Assembly (NCBI GenBank): GCA_003566335.1
Contig: PXDR01000165.1
Coordinates: forward strand, 1 to 7,881
DNA from: Cyanobacteria bacterium T3Sed10_344R1
GTDB taxonomy: Bacteria > Cyanobacteriota > Cyanobacteriia > Phormidesmidales > Phormidesmidaceae
Reading direction: 5' to 3'
DNA length: 7,881 bases
The notes under the pieces were generated by a model. The model was not told where the DNA came from. It saw only the letters and a list, made by a program, of their open reading frames with translations, and did not search any database. This document shows positions 1 through 4,952 of this stretch, one piece after another. Each line of letters starts with the position of its first letter. The stretch's first letter is position 1. A program made the translations under genes and the position numbers.

Positions 1-170
1 TCACCCCAGCCCAATTTGACGCCTGGCGAGAAGCCGGGGAAGCGATGGGCTTTTTGCAGGTGGTGTCGTCGCCCTTAACCCGCAGTTCTTACCATGCCGA
101 ACAGGTGCGATCGCTGATGGAGCGCTATCCCCGTTCCCCAGCCCCAGCGGGATCCCTGAATGTGGGATAA
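1..170 (+). CDS. lipA: Lipoyl synthase, C-terminal end (partial at window start)
   Basis: The reading frame starting at base 3 is open to a TAA at 168-170 and encodes the last 55 residues of a protein. The stretch GFLQVVSSPLTRSSYHAEQV matches the conserved C-terminus of lipoyl synthase, a radical-SAM enzyme that inserts two sulfurs into octanoyl groups on the E2 and H proteins of 2-oxoacid dehydrogenase and glycine-cleavage complexes. In the known enzymes the serine in the SPLTRSSYHA segment ligates the auxiliary Fe-S cluster. The radical-SAM cysteine motifs lie outside the window, so they cannot be checked, nor can lipA paralogues be told apart. A HIP1 octamer sits inside the gene at 107-114. 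The next gene begins 63 bp downstream on the same strand with no terminator visible between them, so read-through into ccaA is possible. Confidence 0.87.
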   Translation, partial: TPAQFDAWREAGEAMGFLQVVSSPLTRSSYHAEQVRSLMERYPRSPAPAGSLNVG

Positions 171-223
171 CTAGGTAAGAGAACAGGTCAGAGAACGCGC
201 CAGCTACGCACCGGGACAAGCAC

Positions 224-227
224 AGGA
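224..227 (+). promoter_or_regulatory. Shine-Dalgarno AGGA for ccaA
   Basis: AGGA lies 6 nt before the ATG at 234. It supports that start, which also matches the conserved MRKLI-like N-terminus of cyanobacterial homologues. Confidence 0.6.
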
Positions 228-233
228 TTCGCC

Positions 234-1028
234 ATGAAAAAGCTGATTAGTGGTATTCGCCACTTCCAAAGCCACTACATCCCCAGCCACCAAGAGCTGA
301 TGGCGGAGCTATCCCGGGAGCAGCATCCTCGGGTGCTGTTCATTGCCTGCTCGGACTCTCGGGTAGACCCAGCCCTGCTCACCCATGCGGACATTGGCGA
401 TCTGTTTGTCATCCGCAATGCGGGCAATATTATCCCCCCCTATGAAGCCACCAACGGCGGGGAAGGGGCGACGATTGAATACGCTATCCATGCCCTAGAC
501 ATTCAGCAAATCATTGTCTGCGGTCACAGCAACTGCGGCGCGATGAAAGGGCTGCTAAAGCTGAACCAGCTCCAGGACAGTATGCCCCTGGTGTACGACT
601 GGCTGCGCCACACCGAGGCCACCCGGCGGCTGGTGAAGGACAACTACAGCCACCTCGACAAAGACGAGATGCTAGAGGTGATGGTGGCGGAGAATGTGCT
701 GACCCAGATTGAGAATCTGCGCACCTATCCGGTGATTCACTCCAAGCTGCACAAGGGCAAGCTGTCGATCCACGCCTGGATTTACAAGATTGAAACCGGG
801 GAAGTGCGCTCCTACGACCCCAAGGCCCATGCCTTTGTACCGCCTTACAGCGCCATTGACCCGGATTCAGGCGGGGATGCGTTTACCGGGGAAACCCTGG
901 GGCCAATGGCTGCACAGCATGACGAGCCCAGCGCTCCACCCAAAGAGCCCCTACCCGCCCACATGCCGGGGGCTGCCCGCCTCAGCCGCCAGCAAGCCGA
1001 ACGCATTTTCGGCGGCTCAATGGCCTAG
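234..1028 (+). CDS. ccaA: Beta-carbonic anhydrase, carboxysomal type (CcaA/IcfA)
   Basis: This 264-residue protein interconverts CO2 and bicarbonate. In beta-carboxysomes the family supplies CO2 to Rubisco. The zinc site is complete: C39 and D41-R43 in CSDSRVDP, then H98 and C101 in GHSNCGAM. The blocks LLKLNQLQ, MPLVYDWL and VAENVLTQIENL closely match, from memory, the Synechococcus elongatus IcfA sequence. Beyond the catalytic core (about residues 1-195) is a roughly 70-residue extension typical of carboxysomal enzymes. It is a Pro/Gly-rich linker ending in a short block, ARLSRQQAERIFGGS, like the C-terminal block of S. elongatus IcfA. That tail is thought to dock the enzyme onto the scaffold protein CcmM. 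No ccm genes are visible nearby, which is common because icfA is often unlinked to them. The gene converges on pth. Confidence 0.93.
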   Translation: MKKLISGIRHFQSHYIPSHQELMAELSREQHPRVLFIACSDSRVDPALLTHADIGDLFVIRNAGNIIPPYEATNGGEGATIEYAIHALDIQQIIVCGHSNCGAMKGLLKLNQLQDSMPLVYDWLRHTEATRRLVKDNYSHLDKDEMLEVMVAENVLTQIENLRTYPVIHSKLHKGKLSIHAWIYKIETGEVRSYDPKAHAFVPPYSAIDPDSGGDAFTGETLGPMAAQHDEPSAPPKEPLPAHMPGAARLSRQQAERIFGGSMA

Positions 1029-1060
1029 CGCAGTATCAAGCCTGAACAATTGGGGGTCTT

Positions 1061-1145
1061 GTAGGTTAGGCAAAGGGCTCCGCCCGTGCCCAACAGCAGA
1101 GGCGTTGAAATGCTTGATGGGCACGCTTTACTTTGCCCATCCTAC
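1061..1145. repeat. MITE-like imperfect inverted repeat between ccaA and pth
   Basis: The left arm, 1061-1095, begins GTAGGTTAGGCAAAG. The right arm, 1114-1145, read on the minus strand begins GTAGGATGGGCAAAG. Both arms continue into a GTGCCCA core, so the arms match over about 32-35 bp with a few mismatches and a small indel, leaving an 18-nt loop. From memory, GTAGGxTGGGCAAAG...GTGCCCA arms are a widespread bacterial interspersed repeat family. The element lies between two convergent genes and could fold in transcripts from either strand. It may therefore act as a bidirectional terminator or mRNA 3' end. It has no coding capacity. Confidence 0.72.
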
Positions 1146-1166
1146 TAAGCTGCAAATTACAGACTG

Positions 1167-1802
1167 CTAAAGTGCGATCGCACGACCGTTATAGAGGCTC
1201 ATGGCTTTCTCCACCCCTTGGCGCAGGCTGAGGTCAATGGCGTCAGCCACCGTCGGCACCACCTCCTGCATCACCTTGGCTTCTGACGGAGCAAACTTGC
1301 CCAGTACGTGGGACACCACCGCCTGATCCCGCTCGCTATCTTTATCTGATGCGCCAATGCCCACCCGCAGCCGGGGAAAGTCCTGGGTGCCGAGATGGGC
1401 GATCGCAGATTTCATCCCGTTATGGCCCCCGGCTGACCCGGCTAAGCGCAGCCGAATTTTGCCGACGGGCAGATCCATATCGTCGTAGACCACCAGCACT
1501 GTCGCGGGATCGAGCTTGTACCAGTCCAGCACCGCGCGCATCGCTTGGCCAGACCGGTTCATAAATGTCGTGGGCTTCAGCAGCCCCACCTTGCGGCCAC
1601 CGCTGCGACCATCGCCGTAAATGCCCTGGAAGCGCCGCTGCTCCGCCATCGAGACCTGCCAGCGCTGGGCCAGCAGATCAATCACTTCAAAGCCAATGTT
1701 GTGTCGGGTGCGATCGTATTTGGCCCCAGGATTACCTAGGCCCACAATCAACCCAGGATAGAGGGGCTGCGGGGGCGATTGATTCAGGTCAGCAGCGGTC
1801 AT
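1167..1802 (-). CDS. pth: Peptidyl-tRNA hydrolase
   Basis: This 211-residue cytosolic esterase releases tRNA from peptidyl-tRNA that drops off the ribosome. All family motifs are present: GLGNPG (N24), TRHNIGF with the catalytic base H34, FMNRSG (N82), YDDMDLPVG (D107) and GGHNG (N128). These align with E. coli N10, H20, N68, D93 and N114 at a constant offset of 14, because of a short N-terminal extension. The ATG at 1802 has no strong Shine-Dalgarno sequence, so the start is slightly uncertain. The stop overlaps no neighbour, and a HIP1 octamer (1174-1181) sits at the 3' end. The gene is 79 bp downstream of tatA on the same strand and may be co-transcribed with it. The family is essential in most bacteria. 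Confidence 0.96.
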   Translation of the reverse strand: MTAADLNQSPPQPLYPGLIVGLGNPGAKYDRTRHNIGFEVIDLLAQRWQVSMAEQRRFQGIYGDGRSGGRKVGLLKPTTFMNRSGQAMRAVLDWYKLDPATVLVVYDDMDLPVGKIRLRLAGSAGGHNGMKSAIAHLGTQDFPRLRVGIGASDKDSERDQAVVSHVLGKFAPSEAKVMQEVVPTVADAIDLSLRQGVEKAMSLYNGRAIAL

Positions 1803-1806
1803 AGAT

Positions 1807-1872
1807 AGCCGTTTGTCAAGCCGTTTGTCAGCCGTAGGTCACCGTTAGTCTCGATTGCGCCAGATTGCGCCA
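1807..1872. repeat. Two short perfect tandem duplications in the tatA-pth gap
   Basis: AGCCGTTTGTCA occurs twice head-to-tail at 1807-1818 and 1819-1830, followed by a decayed third copy (GCCGTAGGTCA). Nearby, GATTGCGCCA is duplicated head-to-tail at 1853-1862 and 1863-1872. Together these make up most of the 79-bp spacer, which looks like local slippage growth. No regulatory role can be inferred. Confidence 0.75.
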
Positions 1873-1881
1873 GTCAGCCTC

Positions 1882-2232
1882 CTAGGCCGCCTGCTCGTCA
1901 GCCGGGGCGGGCTCAGGCTGAGGTTCAGACTCGGGCTCAGGCATCTCAGCCTTAGGCTCCGTCTCTGCTGCGGCTTTCTCGGATTCTTGGGCCGCTAGGG
2001 CTTTGGGGCTAGGCTTTTCCAGCGAAGCTTTCATCGGCTCAGCCATGGCCTTCTCGACCTTTTCGGCTTCGCGCTTGAACTCGTTTTCAAATTCTTTGGA
2101 CGCATCCTGGAAGCTGCGGAGAGTTTTGCCGAAGGTGCGGCCAATTTCCGGCAGCTTTTTGGGGCCAAACACCAAGAGGGCAATGGTAAAGATGACGGCC
2201 ATCTCAGGTAGGCCAATGCCAAAAATATTCAT
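1882..2232 (-). CDS. tatA: Sec-independent (twin-arginine) translocase subunit TatA/TatB-like
   Basis: This 116-residue membrane protein belongs to the system that exports folded proteins with twin-arginine signals across the thylakoid or plasma membrane. It has the full TatA layout: a short periplasmic/lumenal N-terminus, one membrane segment (about residues 4-21), the hinge FGPKKLPEIGR (22-32), and an amphipathic helix with FGKTLRSFQDASKEFENEF (34-52). A charged tail follows. Residues 75-116 are a low-complexity Glu/Pro/Ala stretch. TatA and TatB are hard to separate here; the FGPKKLPE hinge favours the cyanobacterial TatA/E class. The start at 2232 is preceded on the minus strand by AGGGAAAG, a usable Shine-Dalgarno, with a HIP1 octamer (2246-2253) just upstream. 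The psbH terminator at 2360-2401 implies that tatA has its own promoter in about 2233-2360. Confidence 0.93.
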   Translation of the reverse strand: MNIFGIGLPEMAVIFTIALLVFGPKKLPEIGRTFGKTLRSFQDASKEFENEFKREAEKVEKAMAEPMKASLEKPSPKALAAQESEKAAAETEPKAEMPEPESEPQPEPAPADEQAA

Positions 2233-2359
2233 CGGGTCTTTCCCTGCGATCGCAGCATAACTACCTTGGCATCTGGGATCAGACTAGGATTCCCCAGACT
2301 GAACGCCACCGCCTGCTTTATTCTGCCACGCCACAGAAACCCCATTCTCATCGCCGGTC

Positions 2360-2401
2360 AAAAAAGAGGACGAATCAGCCACAATTGCCGCCGACTCGCC
2401 C
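2360..2401 (-). terminator. Intrinsic terminator of psbH
   Basis: Read on the minus strand, GGGCGAGTCGGC and GCTGATTCGTCC form a 12-bp stem with three G-U pairs and a 10-nt loop. TCTTTTTT follows directly. It lies 45 nt downstream of the psbH stop and would end that transcript before tatA. Confidence 0.72.
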
Positions 2402-2445
2402 CCTTCAGTTGCGTTTGGTTTTGCTGCGTTTAGCTTGACGCTGGC

Positions 2446-2649
2446 TTAGCTGCCTAAGCTACGCCAATCCACGTCAACCGTGTCTAGCAGCAAGGAAGAG
2501 TTATAGAGCTGCAAAATAATCAACAGAAAGACGAAAAATAGCAAGATGAACACCGCCATTAGCGGAGTCGTGCCCCAACCGGGGGAAACCTTACCATACT
2601 CAGAATTGAGGGGTCTGAGGATGTTGCCCAACCAAGTCCTTTGTGCCAT
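2446..2649 (-). CDS. psbH: Photosystem II reaction centre protein H
   Basis: This 67-residue single-pass thylakoid subunit of photosystem II is involved in assembly and repair and in quinone-side function near CP47. The sequence starts MAQRTWLGNILRPLNSEYGK, has the conserved VSPGWGTTPLM block, one hydrophobic helix (about residues 29-49) and the lumenal end DVDWRSL. Its length is that of cyanobacterial PsbH, which lacks the N-terminal phosphorylated extension of plant homologues. It is divergent from psbN, the usual cyanobacterial arrangement, and is followed by its own terminator, so it is probably monocistronic. No strong Shine-Dalgarno is visible before the ATG. The start is fixed by family length. 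Confidence 0.97.
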   Translation of the reverse strand: MAQRTWLGNILRPLNSEYGKVSPGWGTTPLMAVFILLFFVFLLIILQLYNSSLLLDTVDVDWRSLGS

Positions 2650-2729
2650 GGCTAATCCGCTATGAACCTCGATACTTTAATAATCCGTAATATCATAGAA
2701 GATAATCAACCCTTAAATGAGTAAAGACT
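2650..2729. promoter_or_regulatory. Divergent psbH-psbN promoter region
   Basis: This 80-bp AT-rich spacer separates two divergent photosystem II genes, so promoters for both must lie here or just inside the genes. Candidate psbH elements (minus strand) are TTGATT at 2709-2704 and GATTAT at 2685-2680, with 18 bp between them. TATGAT at 2697-2692 is an alternative -10. For psbN, GATAAT at 2701-2706 is a plausible -10 with no clear -35. The hexamers are weak matches read by eye. Confidence 0.45.
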
Positions 2730-2861
2730 ATGGATCCCGCAACAGTTCTTATCATCTCCGTTGGGGCCGTCCTGCTGGCGGTCACCGCTATTTCGGTCTA
2801 CACCGCCTTTGGCCCCCCAGCTAAACAGCTCAGTGATCCTTTTGAAGATCACGAAGACTAA
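2730..2861 (+). CDS. psbN: Photosystem II assembly protein PsbN
   Basis: This 43-residue small membrane protein starts MDPATVLIISVGAVLLAVTA. It has one hydrophobic helix (about residues 5-26), the conserved YTAFGPPAKQLSDPF block, and an acidic end, EDHED. PsbN is not a stable photosystem II subunit. In plants it is needed for assembly or repair of the reaction-centre heterodimer. The ATG at 2730 gives the exact family length. The upstream GTAAAG is only a poor ribosome site. It diverges from psbH by 80 bp. No convincing intrinsic terminator follows it, so transcription could continue into the rpsP leader. Confidence 0.96.
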   Translation: MDPATVLIISVGAVLLAVTAISVYTAFGPPAKQLSDPFEDHED

Positions 2862-2950
2862 ATCTGGAAGCAGGCCATCCCTAGGACTGCCCTGCCAAAC
2901 CTAAGCGGCTGAACTGCCTTGACCCCCACTGCACTCGGGGCGCAGGGCTA

Positions 2951-3100
2951 TCGGCTGAGGTAATCGCGAGCCAATACTTTCCCTGACTGAGCCGAGATGT
3001 TAGTATTGATAACTCACTCTGCCCGCACCTTACCGTGGGCACTGTTCTGCCCTGCCTACTCTGGCAGCGGCTGCCTCAACTCACAAGTATTTTCTGGAGA
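2951..3100 (+). promoter_or_regulatory. Structured leader of rpsP with competing inverted repeats
   Basis: The 254-bp gap before rpsP contains no gene. It holds TCGGCT (2951-2956) pairing with AGCCGA (2990-2995). CAATACT (2972-2978) can pair with AGTATTG (3002-3008). The shifted AATACTT (2973-2979) can instead pair with AAGTATT (3085-3091). GCCCGC (3021-3026) pairs with GTGGGC (3035-3040), including one G-U. GGCAG (3063-3067) can pair with CTGCC on either side (3052-3056 or 3071-3075). Several pairings exclude each other, and the last lies just before the GGAGA at 3096-3100. A cis-acting leader is an inference. A promoter in the same stretch is also possible. Confidence 0.35.
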
Positions 3101-3115
3101 ATCCTTAGCCCCATC

Positions 3116-3364
3116 ATGATTAAGCTGCGGTTGAAGCGTTACGGCAAAAAGCGGGAAGTTAGCTACCGGATCGTGGCGATCCAAAGCAGCGCTCGTCGGG
3201 ACGGTCGTCCCCTAGAAGAGCTGGGTTTCTACAATCCTCGGACTGATGAAACTCGTCTGGAAGTTCCGGCCATCCTTAAGCGCCTTAAAGAAGGGGCACA
3301 GCCCACCAAGACGGTGAAGCACATCCTCGAAAAAGCCAATGTCTTTGAGCAACTCAAAGCCTAA
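3116..3364 (+). CDS. rpsP: 30S ribosomal protein S16
   Basis: This 82-residue small-subunit protein binds 16S rRNA early in 30S assembly. MIKLRLKRYGKK at the N-terminus, then YRIVAIQSSARRDGRPLEELGFYNP, are hallmark S16 motifs. The length matches the family. An in-frame GTG at 3035 would add 27 residues unlike any S16, so the ATG at 3116 is chosen. The only Shine-Dalgarno-like string, GGAGA at 3096-3100, is rather far away (15 nt). The last 26 bases overlap the start of the KH-domain gene, and phoH follows. This order, rpsP - KH protein - phoH, is familiar in cyanobacteria and links ribosome assembly with RNA-binding factors. Confidence 0.97.
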   Translation: MIKLRLKRYGKKREVSYRIVAIQSSARRDGRPLEELGFYNPRTDETRLEVPAILKRLKEGAQPTKTVKHILEKANVFEQLKA

Positions 3365-3776
3365 CGATCCGAGTCAATCTGATGCAGCAGCGCCGTCCGA
3401 TGAGGCTGCGATCGCAGCCCCTAAGGTCGAGCCTGACTACATCGAACTGGTCAAGTTTTTGGTCAGGCCGTTTCTGGAAACCGCTGACGCCCTGCGGGTA
3501 GATTGCGAGCATCTTGCCGGGGGCAAGCGAGTGATGATTCGGCTGGCCTTTGACGCCAGTGATCGTGGCCGCGTCTTTGGCCGAGGGGGGCGCAACATCC
3601 AGGCTATTCGTCGCATTGTCGATGCTGCTGCTGCCCTGGCTGGCTGCCAGGCTCGCCTCGATGTCTATGGCGAATCCGCCCACGGGGCTGAAGATTCGCG
3701 GCGCTCGTCGGGTCGGCCCAGTCACACCCCCAAAGCCAAACCCAAGCCGCGACCCAAACAGCCGGAACAGCCTTGA
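3339..3776 (+). CDS. KH-domain RNA-binding protein (KhpA-like)
   Basis: This 145-residue protein has one central KH domain. PDYIELVKFLVRPF (about 32-45) begins the conserved region, and VFGRGGRNIQAIRRI (79-93) carries the GxxG RNA-binding loop at 81-84. Relatives (KhpA) are small RNA chaperones typically encoded beside rpsP. This one is longer, with a disordered acidic/Ala-rich N-terminus (1-30) and a basic Pro/Lys/Arg tail (about 118-145) that could add RNA contacts. The ATG at 3339 lies inside rpsP (26-nt overlap, different frame), implying translational coupling. No other ATG precedes the conserved domain in this frame, though a non-ATG start nearer it cannot be ruled out. The stop TGA abuts the phoH start. 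A HIP1 octamer lies at 3408-3415. Confidence 0.88.
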   Translation: MSLSNSKPNDPSQSDAAAPSDEAAIAAPKVEPDYIELVKFLVRPFLETADALRVDCEHLAGGKRVMIRLAFDASDRGRVFGRGGRNIQAIRRIVDAAAALAGCQARLDVYGESAHGAEDSRRSSGRPSHTPKAKPKPRPKQPEQP

Positions 3777-3778
3777 GT

Positions 3779-4747
3779 ATGGAAAACCCGACATCGGTGC
3801 CCATGCCCAGTTTGGACAGCACGTTAGCCCTGGCTGGCGATCAAGAAGCCAACCTAAAGCTGCTGGCCCAGCAAACTGGAGCCCAGGTGATTATGCGGGG
3901 TCAAGATATCCTGCTGGGGGGCACCCCTAAACAGGTCGAGCGCTGCCGACGCTTAATTCAAGCTTTAGAGCCCCTGTGGGGGCCAGCCCAGGCCGTTTCG
4001 ACCGCAGATGTGATGACGGCCATCCAAGCCCTCAACACCCAGCGGATTGACGACTTGCAGGGGCTGCACAAGGATGTGGTCGCCAAGACCCGCCGGGGAG
4101 ACACCGTGCGGGCCAAAACCTTTGGGCAGCGCAAGTACATCAAGGCTCTGCGCAGCCATCCCCTCACCTTTTGCGCCGGGCCAGCCGGTACAGGCAAGAC
4201 CTATCTGGCGGCCCTAATTGCGGTGCAGGCGCTGCTAAACAATGAGTATGAGCGGCTGATTTTGACCCGCCCGGCAGTCGAAGCGGGAGAACGGCTCGGC
4301 TTTTTGCCGGGGGATTTGCAGCAGAAGGTGAACCCCTATCTACGACCGCTGTACGATGCGCTCCACGAAATGCTGGAGCCCGATAAGTTGGTCAACTTAA
4401 TGGAGCGGGGAATTATTGAGGTCGCGCCCCTGGCCTATATGCGGGGCCGCACCCTGAATAATGCCTTCGTGATTATGGACGAAGCCCAGAACACTACCCC
4501 AGCCCAGATGAAGATGGTGCTGACCCGGCTGGGGTTTAAATCTCGCATGGTGGTGACGGGGGATTTGACCCAGACCGATTTGGCGGTGAATCAGCAGTCG
4601 GGCTTGGCAGTCTCCCAGCGGATTTTGAATGGGGTAGAAGGGGTAGCCTTTTGCCAGCTTTCTCAGGCCGACGTGGTGCGTCATCCCCTGGTGCAGCGGA
4701 TTGTGGCGGCTTACGAAAAGTACGAGGCGTTGCGATCGCCAAATTAG
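3779..4747 (+). CDS. phoH: PhoH family ATPase / RNA helicase-like protein
   Basis: This 322-residue P-loop NTPase has Walker A GPAGTGKT (134-141), Walker B FVIMDE (230-235), the AQNTTPAQMKMVLTRLG block and VVTGDLTQTDL (about 258-268), which is the standard PhoH set. The family binds and hydrolyses ATP and is linked to RNA metabolism, but the exact substrate is not settled. Residues about 25-63 (NLKLLAQQTGAQVIMRG then ILLGGTPKQVERC) look like a KH-type RNA-binding fold; that part is inference. The ATG at 3779 starts 2 nt after the KH-gene stop. A TTG at 3773 in the same frame (TTGA overlap with that stop) is an alternative that adds two residues. The tight spacing implies co-translation with the KH protein. 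A HIP1 octamer overlaps the 3' end (4732-4739). Confidence 0.93.
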   Translation: MENPTSVPMPSLDSTLALAGDQEANLKLLAQQTGAQVIMRGQDILLGGTPKQVERCRRLIQALEPLWGPAQAVSTADVMTAIQALNTQRIDDLQGLHKDVVAKTRRGDTVRAKTFGQRKYIKALRSHPLTFCAGPAGTGKTYLAALIAVQALLNNEYERLILTRPAVEAGERLGFLPGDLQQKVNPYLRPLYDALHEMLEPDKLVNLMERGIIEVAPLAYMRGRTLNNAFVIMDEAQNTTPAQMKMVLTRLGFKSRMVVTGDLTQTDLAVNQQSGLAVSQRILNGVEGVAFCQLSQADVVRHPLVQRIVAAYEKYEALRSPN

Positions 4748-4815
4748 GGTCAATTAACGCCAAGTCCTACCAAAACTAGGGCCAAGCCTGACCGAATCAG
4801 CTATCCTTCAAGCCA

Positions 4816-4836
4816 AAAGCAGCCGATGGCGGCTTT
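4816..4836 (+). terminator. Possible weak terminator hairpin after phoH
   Basis: AAAGCAGCC and GGCGGCTTT pair over nine positions with one A-G mismatch and a 3-nt GAT loop. The following sequence, GATGTTTCC, is only mildly T-rich, so termination would be inefficient. It lies 69 nt past the phoH stop. Confidence 0.35.
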
Positions 4837-4855
4837 GATGTTTCCACGGAACACA

Positions 4856-4886
4856 GCAGGCAGATGGAACTCCAGTTCTTGCCTGC
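4856..4886 (+). promoter_or_regulatory. Inverted repeat in the htrA upstream region
   Basis: GCAGGCA (4856-4862) pairs perfectly with TGCCTGC (4880-4886). Inside it, GAAC (4867-4870) pairs with GTTC (4875-4878), leaving a TCCA loop and a small internal bulge. There is no T-run, so it is not a normal terminator. It could be a protein-binding operator or a 5'-leader hairpin of the protease gene, whose ATG is 66 nt downstream. Confidence 0.45.
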
Positions 4887-4942
4887 CAGTCTGGGAACGG
4901 TAACAGCCCAAGCGATTCGATCTTCTCAATTTTCGACCCATT

Positions 4943-4947
4943 GGTGA
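4943..4947 (+). promoter_or_regulatory. Shine-Dalgarno GGTGA deciding the htrA start
   Basis: GGTGA ends 5 nt before the ATG at 4953. This favours that codon over the in-frame TTG (4941) and GTG (4944) just upstream, which overlap the site itself. Confidence 0.5.
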
Positions 4948-4952
4948 TCGCC

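Noticed and set aside
790..1170. Plus-strand frame overlapping the end of ccaA and the inverted repeat
   Set aside because: It is out of frame with ccaA, reads through the MITE-like element, and encodes a Pro-rich sequence with no recognisable domain.
2862..2950. Possible psbN terminator (GCAGG...CCTGC, CCCCC...GGGG)
   Set aside because: Stems are short with long loops and no T-tract follows.
3035..3115. 27-codon N-terminal extension of S16 from an in-frame GTG
   Set aside because: The extension (GTVLPCLLWQRL...) resembles no S16 sequence and overlaps the hairpin-rich leader. MIKLRLKRYGKK is the universal S16 start.
3354..3794. Minus-strand frame opposite the KH gene
   Set aside because: It is wholly antisense to a gene with a clear KH domain, and no motif or start signal supports it.
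4905..4930. Possible tRNA T-arm (GCGATTCGATCTTC)
   Set aside because: No matching T-stem, anticodon or acceptor arms could be assembled around it.
4941..4952. TTG or GTG start for the HtrA-family gene
   Set aside because: Both overlap the GGTGA ribosome site that is well placed for the ATG at 4953.
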